A DNA stretch of 64,000 bases, from contig CANGJI010000004.1 of the NCBI GenBank assembly GCA_947454135.1, positions 26,858-90,857 on the forward strand. The letters are read 5' to 3'. The notes below the pieces were generated by a model. That model saw nothing but the letters and a program-made list of their open reading frames with translations, did no database searches and was not told the DNA's origin. This stretch comes from Sphingomonadaceae bacterium. GTDB lineage: Bacteria > Pseudomonadota > Alphaproteobacteria > Sphingomonadales > Sphingomonadaceae. Numbering within the stretch: the first letter of the stretch is position 1; every line of letters begins with the position of its first letter. The position numbers were made by a program, and so were the translations under genes. Below, piece after piece: positions 27,238 to 36,214 of this stretch.

Positions 27238-28428
27238 ATGACCGACACTGTCGCACCCTCTTCGTTTGCGGTTTTGCGCAAGGCGGCAAGTGTGACCGCC
27301 TTGGCCGGACTGGTCGTGGCCGCGCTGCTCAGTGGGTCTGACCGCCAGAGCCGCGACTTTCCCAGCTCACCGAGCTATCTCGGTTGGCCCTACGATACAG
27401 GTGCGGCCCGGGCGAAAGCCACGCTCGCTTTCGTGCGCAGCGGGCCGGCGAGCGCAATCGGTTTTGCGGGCCGATCCATTCTGTCCGACCCCATTTCAGC
27501 GCAGGCCGTTTCCATCCTCGGACGATCTCGGCTCTACGCTCAGCAGCTCTCAGAGGCCCGCAAGGCTTTTCAGGTATCTGGCCAGTTGGGGTGGCGCGAT
27601 ACCATGACCCAGATTTATTGGCTCGATCAGGCACTGCAGGCAGGTGACTACCGTATTGCGGCGGAGCGTCTGGACGCCTTGCTGCGGCAGGCCCCGGATG
27701 ACGAGAACAGAGACCGGTTCATCGCTGCAGTGGCGGCTACGCCGGAAGGCCGCGCGGCAGTGGCGGAACGGCTCAAGCTCGCGCCCGGTTGGGCTCGCAC
27801 TATGGTCATTCAGGTGAGCGAACTTCCTCCCGAGCAGCTCCTTCAGCGCGTCGATCTGATGCGCAGAACTGGTCGAGGAGTCTGGGACTGTCCGGTTTCC
27901 GAGGGCATCGCGCAGAAGTTGATCACGCTGGGCATGCTCCATGAAGCCCAATCCGTTTGGCAACTGAGCTGCGAGACCTCGGGAGCACTCGTTTACGATG
28001 GCGGCTTCGAGCAACTCGATACACTCAATCCAACCACCGCGTTCGACTGGCAGGTCTCCACTCAGGGTGATGCGGACATCGCGATAACTGCTGACAAGGC
28101 GAATAATCACCGTCTTTCGGTTGAGACAACGGCGAGCGTGACACGGCCAATTGTCCGCCAGCTCGTCGTGCTCAAACCGGGTCTCTATCGGCTTGCTTGG
28201 CGCATGCCGCAAATCGATCGATCGCAGGCGCGCGCGATCAAGGTTTCACTCACGTGCAAGCCGGACTTGAGCCGAGCGACCGCCGGAACAGCGGTGGCCG
28301 GGAAGCGTGACACTTGGAGCGTGGACTTCACGGTCGACAACGAGTGCCCTGCCCGCCACCTGGTCTTCTGGCTTGAGCCACACGTGTCGATCAACCTCGA
28401 CGACGTCAGCCTGACAGCGGCCAAATAG
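27238..28428 (+). CDS. Conserved-looking hypothetical protein of the exopolysaccharide locus (TPR-like, anchored)
   Basis: The 396-residue product begins with a hydrophobic anchor or uncleaved signal (residues 15-32), continues with helical, tetratricopeptide-like repeats (about 75-235; for example QQLSEARKAFQVSGQLGW and LGMLHEAQSVWQLSC), and ends in a beta-rich domain (about 245-396) resembling a carbohydrate-binding or jelly-roll module. It should face the periplasm. It starts four bases after the kinase stop, so it is cotranscribed with wza-wzc genes. The combination of a peptide-repeat scaffold with a sugar-binding-like end fits a periplasmic assembly or modification factor, but no family name is recognised and the function is unknown. 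Confidence 0.65.
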   Translation: MTDTVAPSSFAVLRKAASVTALAGLVVAALLSGSDRQSRDFPSSPSYLGWPYDTGAARAKATLAFVRSGPASAIGFAGRSILSDPISAQAVSILGRSRLYAQQLSEARKAFQVSGQLGWRDTMTQIYWLDQALQAGDYRIAAERLDALLRQAPDDENRDRFIAAVAATPEGRAAVAERLKLAPGWARTMVIQVSELPPEQLLQRVDLMRRTGRGVWDCPVSEGIAQKLITLGMLHEAQSVWQLSCETSGALVYDGGFEQLDTLNPTTAFDWQVSTQGDADIAITADKANNHRLSVETTASVTRPIVRQLVVLKPGLYRLAWRMPQIDRSQARAIKVSLTCKPDLSRATAGTAVAGKRDTWSVDFTVDNECPARHLVFWLEPHVSINLDDVSLTAAK

Positions 28429-28468
28429 GGCTCATCTCGAAGGCGTGGCTATTCCCAGAAACCAACGC

Positions 28469-28488
28469 AAAACAAGGCGCTTGCCTTG
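28469..28488 (-). terminator. Terminator at the end of the minus-strand exopolysaccharide block
   Basis: Read on the minus strand, CAAGGC-AAGC-GCCTTG forms a 6-bp stem with a tetraloop followed by TTTTG. It lies about 65 bases after the acyltransferase stop and about 40 bases after the stop of the convergent plus-strand gene. Confidence 0.55.
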
Positions 28489-28553
28489 GTTCCAGTTTGC
28501 GGCGGCTTGATCAGGCGAACCTGCCCTGCTCGCACCGGCTGCGCCGGAACCGG

Positions 28554-29633
28554 TCATCCTCTTTGCAACGTCCACCGTGAGAGCGATCTCATCGATGCCT
28601 TGATCTGCGACTTGCGTCGTTCCCCGACTTCAGCAAGCGCGAGGAGAATGCAGAAAGCCAGAACTTCGGCCCCCACTTGCACCAGTGCTCCCCTTTGCTG
28701 GGTCCGAAAGATGGCCGAAAAGAAAATGATCAGTGGCTGGTGCATGAGATAGATCGTGAATGTGGCGCCTGCGAGCCAGCGGATCGCCTGCTCGGAGCGA
28801 GGACCGATCCACTCGGCCCGACCGACAACCCTGGCGACACCGGCGATATGAAGCCCAAACGCGGACGCCAACAGTGCAGCATAGCACCAGGCGATGATCG
28901 TCAGGCGAAGGTCGTATGCATGGAATGCCGAGCCAACCGGAGGAAAGACCCCATATTTCAGAACTGGATAGATCAACGGGCTCGCAATAAAGATCCATGC
29001 GAGGGGAGTTGGTATCCGCGCAAGCTTTGCAGGATCGGATACCACATCGTAGAGCCAAGCGCCCATTAGCCAGAGCAGACCATACGCGGCCACCAATGGC
29101 CCGAAGATTGCCAGCCACAGCAGCAGAAACGCCGCGCGCCAGAGCATTGAGCGGATGAATACGGCGCTGAACGCCACATAGTAGGCCGCTTCGAAACCCA
29201 GCGACCAGTAAGCCTCGTTGCTGCCGACGACGATGTGCGCGCGCCAGGCCTCATTGAGGAAAGCAAGGCTGGTCAGAATCTCGGTCCATCGGCCCGTACC
29301 GTCAAAAAAATCCAATGCGGCATAGTGTTCGGGCGCAAGGGCCAGACCGATGCGATCCAGCACAAGCGTCACCACGATGGCGGGAACTGCCACTGAGTAG
29401 AGCCTGATTGCTCGAGCCGATGCGTAGGCCCGCCAGTCCTGCTCTCGCGAGCGGCTGACAAAACGGATGACAAATCCGGACAACAGGAAAAACACGATCA
29501 CGCATTCGGAAGCATGAACCGCAAGGACCTTCGGGATGGCAGGGGCCATCAATACCCGGCTATGGCCTAGAAGAACGCCCATGGCCGCCAGGAAACGGAC
29601 GACTTCAAGATACAGCGACAGGCCGCGCTTCAT
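28554..29633 (-). CDS. Acyltransferase 3 family membrane protein of the exopolysaccharide locus
   Basis: A 359-residue polytopic protein with about ten hydrophobic segments and the family start (YLEVVRFLAAMGVLLGHSRVLM) with the functional Arg and His. It probably adds acetyl or another acyl group to the exopolysaccharide or its lipid-linked repeat. GGAG lies six bases before the ATG at 29633; an in-frame ATG at 29645 is weaker. It is the last gene of the minus-strand block, 46 bases after the GH5 hydrolase, and is followed by a terminator. The acylated sugar is unknown. Confidence 0.87.
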   Translation of the reverse strand: MKRGLSLYLEVVRFLAAMGVLLGHSRVLMAPAIPKVLAVHASECVIVFFLLSGFVIRFVSRSREQDWRAYASARAIRLYSVAVPAIVVTLVLDRIGLALAPEHYAALDFFDGTGRWTEILTSLAFLNEAWRAHIVVGSNEAYWSLGFEAAYYVAFSAVFIRSMLWRAAFLLLWLAIFGPLVAAYGLLWLMGAWLYDVVSDPAKLARIPTPLAWIFIASPLIYPVLKYGVFPPVGSAFHAYDLRLTIIAWCYAALLASAFGLHIAGVARVVGRAEWIGPRSEQAIRWLAGATFTIYLMHQPLIIFFSAIFRTQQRGALVQVGAEVLAFCILLALAEVGERRKSQIKASMRSLSRWTLQRG

Positions 29634-29679
29634 GGACTGCTCCATTGTGTGGCATGCGCCGCGTTGCAGTCGGCATGTT

Positions 29680-30792
29680 TCATGGCTTGCCAACACGTTT
29701 GCGACGGACCTTCTTCGGCTGCGCTTCGATTGGCGAAGCGATCGAAGCCAGCAGATCGCGGTCCCATACCCCGTTGTTCAACAACGGAAACACCTTGTCG
29801 TTCCATACGCAGGAGTAGACGCCAAGCGAGGCCATGGCCGAACTCATGGCGTGGTAATAGCGCACACGATCCTGCTCCGCCGCGAGGCCGATCGCACCAA
29901 ACTCCAGCATCACGGGCACGCGGCCAGTGCGCTGCATGTAATCCTTCACCAGTCCAACCTGCTGCATCTGCGTCTGCAGCGCCATTGTTGCCGGGAATCC
30001 CACGCCGACTGGAAAGGCGGGCTTGACCCAATATGCCCCCTGATGGGTGAACGCCAAGGGTGCGTAGCTATGGAATTCCGGCACGATATAGGGGTCGTCG
30101 GGCAACTGCACTTCGCTGAGCGTGTAACTGTTGCTTCCGTTCGCACCGCCCGCAATCACTGGGCGGGTCGGATTGGTGAGGCGTATCTTTGCCAGAGCTC
30201 TGGCATATAGCCCGCGCAAGAAGGGCTCGGTGACTTTATCGTGCGGCTCATTCAGCAATTCGAACCAGACGGTGGAAGGCGCTTTGGCAAAATGCGCTGC
30301 GATCTGATCCCAGAACGCGACGAAGCGGTCGACATTGCCGTCGGGATTGGCATCCAGATCGCGAAAATGGTGGATGTTGATGATGACGTTCAAGCCGGCT
30401 TCGCTGGCGGTGGAAACGTAGGCATCGATCAAAGCGAACCAGCGCGGGTCGATCTGGTAGTCGGGCAGCGGCTGTGCATGTGTATCCCATTTGATCGGCA
30501 GGCGGATCGTTTTGAAGCCGGCAGCCTTGATGGCCGTGAACCGCGATACCGAGGGCGTTTCCTGCGTCGGCCAGCCTCCCGTCTCCAGTTCTCCGCCAAG
30601 GTTCAGGCAGCGGCCCATGGGCAGCGTGATGCCCGTGGATGCCTTTGCAGGCATCGCAGGCTTGTAAAGCGCGCTCTCGACCGAACTAATGATCGGATTG
30701 GAAGCAACTGCCAAGCTGACAATACCAAGCACCGCGCCAATGGTCATAATATCCACCCGATCTAATATCGATACGAATCCGCCATTAATCAC
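29680..30792 (-). CDS. Exported GH5 family glycoside hydrolase (cellulase-like)
   Basis: The 370-residue protein has an N-terminal hydrophobic export segment (about residues 16-32) and a GH5 TIM barrel. The acid/base glutamate is E182 in ELLNEPHD, the nucleophile E297 in PVMLEFGA, and the supporting residues RLPIKW and NIHHF are present, so it should be catalytically active on a beta-linked glucan or mannan-like chain. In an exopolysaccharide locus such enzymes trim or release the polymer, as BcsZ does for cellulose. The GTG start at 30792 has AGAAGAG upstream; ATG 30747 is an alternative. The C-terminus is basic. The natural substrate is presumably the polymer made here. Confidence 0.9.
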   Translation of the reverse strand: MINGGFVSILDRVDIMTIGAVLGIVSLAVASNPIISSVESALYKPAMPAKASTGITLPMGRCLNLGGELETGGWPTQETPSVSRFTAIKAAGFKTIRLPIKWDTHAQPLPDYQIDPRWFALIDAYVSTASEAGLNVIINIHHFRDLDANPDGNVDRFVAFWDQIAAHFAKAPSTVWFELLNEPHDKVTEPFLRGLYARALAKIRLTNPTRPVIAGGANGSNSYTLSEVQLPDDPYIVPEFHSYAPLAFTHQGAYWVKPAFPVGVGFPATMALQTQMQQVGLVKDYMQRTGRVPVMLEFGAIGLAAEQDRVRYYHAMSSAMASLGVYSCVWNDKVFPLLNNGVWDRDLLASIASPIEAQPKKVRRKRVGKP

Positions 30793-30813
30793 AAATTGAT
30801 CTCTTCTAGGCGC

Positions 30814-31728
30814 TCAGCCTGTCTTGCCGAAATTTGCCACGAATGTATCGACAGCCCAGCGGTAAAATCCGCGTGGCAGAAAGGTTCTTGCCATCTGGCG
30901 GATTATGATCCGAGATGAAACGCCAGCCCGCCAACCTCGGTAGAAGGCCATGATAGCGGAACCCGGCTTTTGCCAGGCCCAATAATAGGCGAGGCTTGTC
31001 GCGCGATAGCCGGCGATCTCGTCTTCGCGCATCAGGGCAATGTGCTGATCGAGCCATCGCTGCGGCTGCTCAAAGCCTTTGGTACGCGATGTGCGACCTG
31101 CTTCGGATTTGTCCACCCATATGCTTCCGGGTCGATCAAGCATCTTGAACGTCCCGCCCGCAGCTTCGATCCGCAAGCAGAAATCCAGATCCTGTCCTTT
31201 GCGAAGATTGTCATCAAACCGCACAGCTTTCGCAAACCCGGCGTTCATGACGATCGTGGACGTCTGGATGATCTGATTTGCGATGAACAGATAGGTCGCC
31301 ACGCGCTCGTCTGGACCGATACTCCGCTCAGGGCGCGTCCATTTGCGGTCGTTCTTGCCTCTTTCGACCAAGGTTTGCGTGTAGAGGACTTGCTTCACCG
31401 CATTGCGATCAAGGTGCGCCGCCGCGGTGGAGAGTTTGCCCGGCAGGAACAGATCGTCGGAATCAAGAAAGGCGATGTAGTCCCCGACTGCGGCATCAAT
31501 TCCCGTATTGCGTGCCGCACCGCCGCCGCCGTTCGGTCGCCAGACATAGCGGAAACGCGGATCGCCGAGGCCGTTGACAACGCGTTCGAGCGCCTCGGCG
31601 TCCCGCGAGCCGTCGTCAATGACCAGGCATTCGAAATCCGTGAAGTCCTGGCTCTGAACGGATTCAAGCGTAGGCCTGATAATGTCGGACCGGTTGTAGG
31701 CCGGAATGATAACTGAAAATGTCGGCAT
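30814..31728 (-). CDS. Glycosyltransferase family 2
   Basis: A 304-residue GT-A fold transferase with the family start (FSVIIPAYNRSDIIRPTLES), the DDGSRD motif and the metal-binding DSDD motif in YIAFLDSDDLFLPG. It adds one sugar to the lipid-linked repeat at the cytoplasmic face. The ATG at 31728 is preceded by GGAG; the frame is open further upstream but overlaps the neighbouring gene. It begins three bases after the Wzy-type gene stop, so the two are coupled. Donor and linkage are unknown. Confidence 0.9.
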   Translation of the reverse strand: MPTFSVIIPAYNRSDIIRPTLESVQSQDFTDFECLVIDDGSRDAEALERVVNGLGDPRFRYVWRPNGGGGAARNTGIDAAVGDYIAFLDSDDLFLPGKLSTAAAHLDRNAVKQVLYTQTLVERGKNDRKWTRPERSIGPDERVATYLFIANQIIQTSTIVMNAGFAKAVRFDDNLRKGQDLDFCLRIEAAGGTFKMLDRPGSIWVDKSEAGRTSRTKGFEQPQRWLDQHIALMREDEIAGYRATSLAYYWAWQKPGSAIMAFYRGWRAGVSSRIIIRQMARTFLPRGFYRWAVDTFVANFGKTG

Positions 31729-31730
31729 CT

Positions 31731-33119
31731 TCACCGAACTCCGGATCCATTTGTTATGGGACGTGGCGGCACACGATGGCGCGGGGCGGTGCGACGACCG
31801 TGCATGGCGAAGGCGCGCGGGGCGGCACTGCCCATACCGCGCAGCTTGCGCATTCTGGCGTTCAGGCCACCGATCACGAGGAGGATCAGGACCCACGTCG
31901 AACGGTCTCTGTCGGCAAGGCCTGACTCGGTAAACGACTGGAGCACGATGAAGATCGAGATGCTCGTCAGCAATGCTTCGAGTTCGCGTGGAAGACGCGC
32001 GACAGGAAGTTTCTGGAAAGTACCTGAAATCAATGCCCAAATCAGCAGCCCGAGCCCAATCAGGCCGGTAGATGCCGCGATTTCCAAGTAGCTGTTATGC
32101 GCGTGACTCAGCGTTGCAAAGAATCGGTCATTCACCACCTGCGCAAAGGCTGAAGCACCGCCGGTCTGGAAGATCGACTGATACCCGACACCCCCGATCG
32201 GGTTCTTCATGAACACTTCCAAGGTGAGGTGCCAGATATACCCTCGACCGGTCAGCGAATCCGGATCGCTTACAATCTGGGCAAGCTTGTCACTAAACAA
32301 GCTGCCGACAAGAAGCACGAATGCCGGTGCAACCCACACCAAATGCCGCGCCGAATCGAAACGCACCCAGACGAAGTATAACGCCATGGAAATTATACAA
32401 ATTCCCAGGGAGGTTTTTGATTGCGAAAAATACAAGCAAGCAGACGCTGCAACAAGAAATCCCCACCCCTGCCAGGCCTGAAATTGCCGGGCACGTATAC
32501 TGTAAATTGCCAATAGAATGCTGATTGCAGCCACGCCCCCGAGGATATTCTTGTGATAAAAAATACCCCGCAGGTCTCCAATCGTCATGGTCTCCGTGTC
32601 ACCGACCTGGTGAATGGACAGTCGCGGAAAAATGACTGCGGCGGCGAGACTCGCAACCATCATGAAGGCCGTCACAGTACAAAGATTCTTGACCATTCGC
32701 TCAAGCGGAAACGCTTCTGCGAGCGTGAAGGCGGTAATCGCAATCACGATTGTCAGGCCCAGCCGTCGAGCGGCAATATCGGGCACCGGAGACCAAAGCA
32801 GCGTGAGTATAAACCAGCCGAAAAGGAACAGCATCGGCCTCGGCACATTGCGCAGGACCTTGCCCGAGGAGAGCAATATCGCACCGCCGAGGAGAGCCAG
32901 ATAGCAAATCTGCCGAACGATGTCGGCCGAACCCGTGTCCAGCGCACTGGCAATTGCACGCCTCTCGGCAAGGGGGTTCAGGCCGGTAAAAGTCGCGAAC
33001 ACGAACAGGAAAAACAGCACTGTTGCCCAGAGGTCGTGTTGCCGCAGCCTCGCCTGCCGATTGCTCCCGCTGGAGGTTGTTGGACCGGCGCGAAGCCGGA
33101 TTCTGTTGGGAAGTCTCAC
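31731..33119 (-). CDS. O-antigen ligase/polymerase family membrane protein (second in locus)
   Basis: The 462-residue product is a polytopic protein with about ten membrane segments and a Wzy_C domain; the periplasmic loop carries SLTGRGYIWHLTLEVF and the LSHAHNSYLEIAASTGLIGLG segment with the conserved His. The family covers polymerases and ligases that use undecaprenyl-linked glycans. The start is GTG 33119, overlapping the GT4 stop by four bases (GTGA). As the locus has another family member, one may polymerise and the other ligate or terminate. The C-terminal tail after residue 425 is basic and probably cytoplasmic. Confidence 0.88.
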   Translation of the reverse strand: MRLPNRIRLRAGPTTSSGSNRQARLRQHDLWATVLFFLFVFATFTGLNPLAERRAIASALDTGSADIVRQICYLALLGGAILLSSGKVLRNVPRPMLFLFGWFILTLLWSPVPDIAARRLGLTIVIAITAFTLAEAFPLERMVKNLCTVTAFMMVASLAAAVIFPRLSIHQVGDTETMTIGDLRGIFYHKNILGGVAAISILLAIYSIRARQFQAWQGWGFLVAASACLYFSQSKTSLGICIISMALYFVWVRFDSARHLVWVAPAFVLLVGSLFSDKLAQIVSDPDSLTGRGYIWHLTLEVFMKNPIGGVGYQSIFQTGGASAFAQVVNDRFFATLSHAHNSYLEIAASTGLIGLGLLIWALISGTFQKLPVARLPRELEALLTSISIFIVLQSFTESGLADRDRSTWVLILLVIGGLNARMRKLRGMGSAAPRAFAMHGRRTAPRHRVPPRPITNGSGVR

Positions 33120-34150
33120 CGGGCTTCTCCATAAACCGCCTTCAAAGCCAGACCGATGGCGCTTGGTTCCAGCTGCCCTAGCGGCGGCCGCGTTCGATCG
33201 AGGCGCCGCATGCTATCCACTTGCGCAAGAAGCCAGTCGACGTCGAACGGACGATCAAAGCAGCGTACCCATTCCGGGCCAATCTGCTTTGCCAGCTCGG
33301 TAAGGGCGCCATCAGCCGGGCAAAGCGCAGGCGTACCGCATGAAAGTGCCGCGATGACGCTGCCGGAATTGAGGATACTGCTGAAGTTGAAGAGTGCGGC
33401 ATCCGCCTCGCGGAGGATGAGCGCAAACTCGTCGTGTCCCAATTCCCGCTGGATCAGCTCAAACCGCGGATCGCGGCCAATCGCCTCGACGATCCGCGCT
33501 TTGTAGCGCTGGGGGCCTTCTCCGGCGATGATCAGCTTGAACTGCGCATCGCCATGCGCGCGCAGAGCTTCGATCGCCTCGACAACGCCCTTGTAGGGAC
33601 GGAGCTGGCCCACCATCGCGAATGTCGGCACCGCGGTCGGCAGCGGTGTCTGTGAAAGGTCGAGACCATGTCCGGCGTAGAAATCGCTGAAATGGGGGTG
33701 CGGAATGACGTGGATGCGCGCACCCGCCACTTCAGGATAGTTTGCCGCCACTTCCCGCTGCGCATTTTCGCTCATGACGATGACGTCGGTCACCAGTGGC
33801 AGGAATCGCGCGCTCATCAGCGCATAGATTTTTCCGCGCATGCCCGTAGGCGCTTCGTGCGGCTTCAGGTTGTGGAGGGTCCAGACCACGCGCCCGCCGC
33901 GCTGCCGCACACCGCGCGCAACGGTTATGAGGTGCAGAGCCCGCAGGTAGCCAACAATCGGCAACCGATAGGCAATCGGCCCCCAATAGACCTGCTCCAG
34001 CCAATGCACATGAAGTGCGCGGGGAAACCAGAACCCGCCCGTCCAGATCGGCAGGATCGAGACGCCCGCAGCCCGCAACCCCAGACCAATCACATGAATG
34101 AAGGGATTGTAGATGCGCCGCGAGGGCGAGGGAAACATGATGATGCGCAT
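33116..34150 (-). CDS. Glycosyltransferase family 4 (GT-B fold)
   Basis: A 344-residue transferase with the GT4 C-terminal pattern: VGQLRPYKGVVEAIEAL, LIIAGEGP and the EADAALFNFSSILNSGSVIAALSCGTP segment, where the usual glutamate of the E-x7-E motif is partly replaced (N-S-G-S at the second position). The N-terminal half has the HVHWLEQVYWG segment. It is a retaining transferase acting on the lipid-linked repeat. ATG 34150 overlaps the flippase stop by one base. The altered E-x7-E motif is also seen in glucuronosyltransferase GumK-like enzymes of exopolysaccharide loci; UDP-glucuronate would come from Ugd. Confidence 0.87.
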   Translation of the reverse strand: MRIIMFPSPSRRIYNPFIHVIGLGLRAAGVSILPIWTGGFWFPRALHVHWLEQVYWGPIAYRLPIVGYLRALHLITVARGVRQRGGRVVWTLHNLKPHEAPTGMRGKIYALMSARFLPLVTDVIVMSENAQREVAANYPEVAGARIHVIPHPHFSDFYAGHGLDLSQTPLPTAVPTFAMVGQLRPYKGVVEAIEALRAHGDAQFKLIIAGEGPQRYKARIVEAIGRDPRFELIQRELGHDEFALILREADAALFNFSSILNSGSVIAALSCGTPALCPADGALTELAKQIGPEWVRCFDRPFDVDWLLAQVDSMRRLDRTRPPLGQLEPSAIGLALKAVYGEAR

Positions 34151-35436
34151 CAGCTTGCGGCACTCGGTACGGCAGCCCTGGCTACCGCCGCGAGCTGGTT
34201 GTGCAGATGAAGGGTGATCATCGCACAAACCAGCACTTCGCTGATCAAAACGCCGACCAGGGTCATCGCCACCATCTGCGGTGCTAGCCAGATTGCGAGA
34301 GCCGTCAGCACCAGTGAAACGGGTGCAGTAATGACGGTGATCCATGCCAGCGGGCGGAATTGCCCCATGGCTTGCAGCGCGGCACTGTCACCCGCACGCG
34401 CCGCGCGCAGCACGCTGATGCCGCCGATGAGAAAGCACGCGAGCAGCAATTGGTCTCTGGGATAATCGGCATTGCCAATGGCAGCCGGAGCCAGCAGCAA
34501 CAGAGCCATTGCCAAAGCGAAGTTTCCGATTGCGCCGGTCACTGCAGCAAACTTGAACCTGTTCACCTCGCGGCCCATCTGCGCGTAGTCCGCATTGCGC
34601 GCACAGTGGGTCATGCGCGGCCGCTCATATTGCGTGAGTGACTGGATCAGGATCGTGATCGGGCGATAGAACAGGTTCATGGCCGCAATGGGCGCAAATG
34701 CTGCGGGCCCGAGCCAACCGGTCACGAGGTAGGCGAAGCTGTTTGCAGTCGCCTCGTTGGTCACCACACCCAGCAATGCCCAGCGGCCATGGTTGCGGAA
34801 CGAGGCCAAGAATGGGCCGAACGGTGCGCGCACAATGGCAACAGCGTCGAGGATCACGTGCCGCGAGAGCGTCGCCATCGCCGCCACGGAACCTGCCGCC
34901 AACACCGCAAAGGCCGCGTTCAAGGTAAACCAGCCATTGTAGGCGATGAACGCGGTTCCGGCAGTAACGACGATGCAATAGTAGATGTCGGCCAGGAAGG
35001 GCGCCTGCGTGTTGTTCTCGCCCAGTTCGACAGCGCGGTAGAACCAGCGCATCCAGGTGGCGATCGCCAGAAGGGCTACAAGCAGCAGCGTGTCAGGTGC
35101 CGTGACGCTGAAGCTCACTATCATCGCCAAGCCGCCTGCACCCAACAGACAGGCGATGAGATTGGCCTTTGAAAGACTGCCGATCGTGCCGGGATCAAAT
35201 TTCCCCGCACTGTTTATCATGAGCAGCAGTGGCGCACAGAAGAAACCGTTCGAAAGCGACATTCCGAACTGGAGATAGACTTGCACAATTGCAAATGTTC
35301 CGAAGCCTTGCAGCGACATGTGCCGCTGCAAGGCAAACGCCAGTAGAAAATTGGCCAGCGAATAGGCGAAGGAGGCCGGAACCCCCTTATAACGCCTCAG
35401 TTCAGCGCCCAGACGTTCAGTTAGCCGAACGTTCAT
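34150..35436 (-). CDS. Wzx-type polysaccharide flippase (MATE/MVF-like)
   Basis: A 428-residue polytopic protein with about 12 membrane segments and the polysaccharide-synthesis exporter profile (opening KGVPASFAYSLANFLLAFAL). It should move the finished lipid-linked repeat across the inner membrane for Wzy polymerisation. The start overlaps the preceding WecB/TagA/CpsF gene by 20 bases, and its stop overlaps the GT4 gene by one base, so translation is coupled throughout this part. Substrate specificity is not readable. Confidence 0.87.
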   Translation of the reverse strand: MNVRLTERLGAELRRYKGVPASFAYSLANFLLAFALQRHMSLQGFGTFAIVQVYLQFGMSLSNGFFCAPLLLMINSAGKFDPGTIGSLSKANLIACLLGAGGLAMIVSFSVTAPDTLLLVALLAIATWMRWFYRAVELGENNTQAPFLADIYYCIVVTAGTAFIAYNGWFTLNAAFAVLAAGSVAAMATLSRHVILDAVAIVRAPFGPFLASFRNHGRWALLGVVTNEATANSFAYLVTGWLGPAAFAPIAAMNLFYRPITILIQSLTQYERPRMTHCARNADYAQMGREVNRFKFAAVTGAIGNFALAMALLLLAPAAIGNADYPRDQLLLACFLIGGISVLRAARAGDSAALQAMGQFRPLAWITVITAPVSLVLTALAIWLAPQMVAMTLVGVLISEVLVCAMITLHLHNQLAAVARAAVPSAAS

Positions 35437-36214
35437 GCCTCAGCTTCCAGATCAGCCAAAGGGCGTGGGGGTTCGTCGTGATATATCGCCAGGCAAGCTG
35501 CTTGGGCTTCGTGAGCATCCGGTGAAGCCACTCGAGGCCGGCATTCTGCATCCAGCGCGGCGCACGCGGATAATCCCCGGTGACATAGTTGAACAGGCCG
35601 CCGCAGGTCACGATCCAGCCCACCCTGAGCCTGTGCCGGTTCTGCACGCAAAAGTTCTGTTCGAACGGTTTGCCGAGTCCGACCCAGAGAACATCGGGCG
35701 CTGCGGCATTGATCGCTTCGATAACCGCCTCTTCCGAACCGCGGAAGTACCCGTTCTGACGGCCCGCAACCCGGATCCCGGGCGCCATCTGCTGGATGCG
35801 GTTCACGCACTCGCGGTTCACATCCTCGGTCGCCCCGAGCAGGAAATAGCTGACACCCCGCGCCGCAGCCGGCTTGAGGCTGTCCATGAACATGTCGGTG
35901 GTAGCCGAACGATCCGGGATCGCGGCTTCGCACAGCAAGCGCGAGGCCGCGACCACGACCTGCCCGTCAGCATGCAGGAGATCGGCTTGCGCCACATCGG
36001 ACCGGAATTGCGGGTCCGTCGCGTTGAGCGAGATTCCGTGCGCATTCACATCGAACACGAGATAGGCTGGCTGTCCGGCAGCCCGGCGCTGCGGGGCCAG
36101 CTCATGCATCATATCGATCAGGTCGGCGTTCGATATGACCGCAACCGGCATGCCTCCGACACGGACGCGCCGCAATTCGCTTGAAGTTTGACCACTGCGG
36201 CATGCTTGCGGCAT
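35417..36214 (-). CDS. WecB/TagA/CpsF family glycosyltransferase (GT26)
   Basis: A 265-residue transferase with the family core: the VFDVNAHGISL segment near residue 50, ADGQVVVAASRLL, FLLGATEDV, and LWVGLGKPFEQNFCVQN. GT26 members add ManNAcA or a related sugar, or glucose, to lipid-linked intermediates at the inner membrane. ATG 36214 is used; the frame is open to 36310 without start support, and an internal ATG 21 residues on is possible. It is the first gene of the minus-strand exopolysaccharide block, so the promoter should lie in the 380 bases upstream. Confidence 0.88.
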   Translation of the reverse strand: MPQACRSGQTSSELRRVRVGGMPVAVISNADLIDMMHELAPQRRAAGQPAYLVFDVNAHGISLNATDPQFRSDVAQADLLHADGQVVVAASRLLCEAAIPDRSATTDMFMDSLKPAAARGVSYFLLGATEDVNRECVNRIQQMAPGIRVAGRQNGYFRGSEEAVIEAINAAAPDVLWVGLGKPFEQNFCVQNRHRLRVGWIVTCGGLFNYVTGDYPRAPRWMQNAGLEWLHRMLTKPKQLAWRYITTNPHALWLIWKLRHERSAN

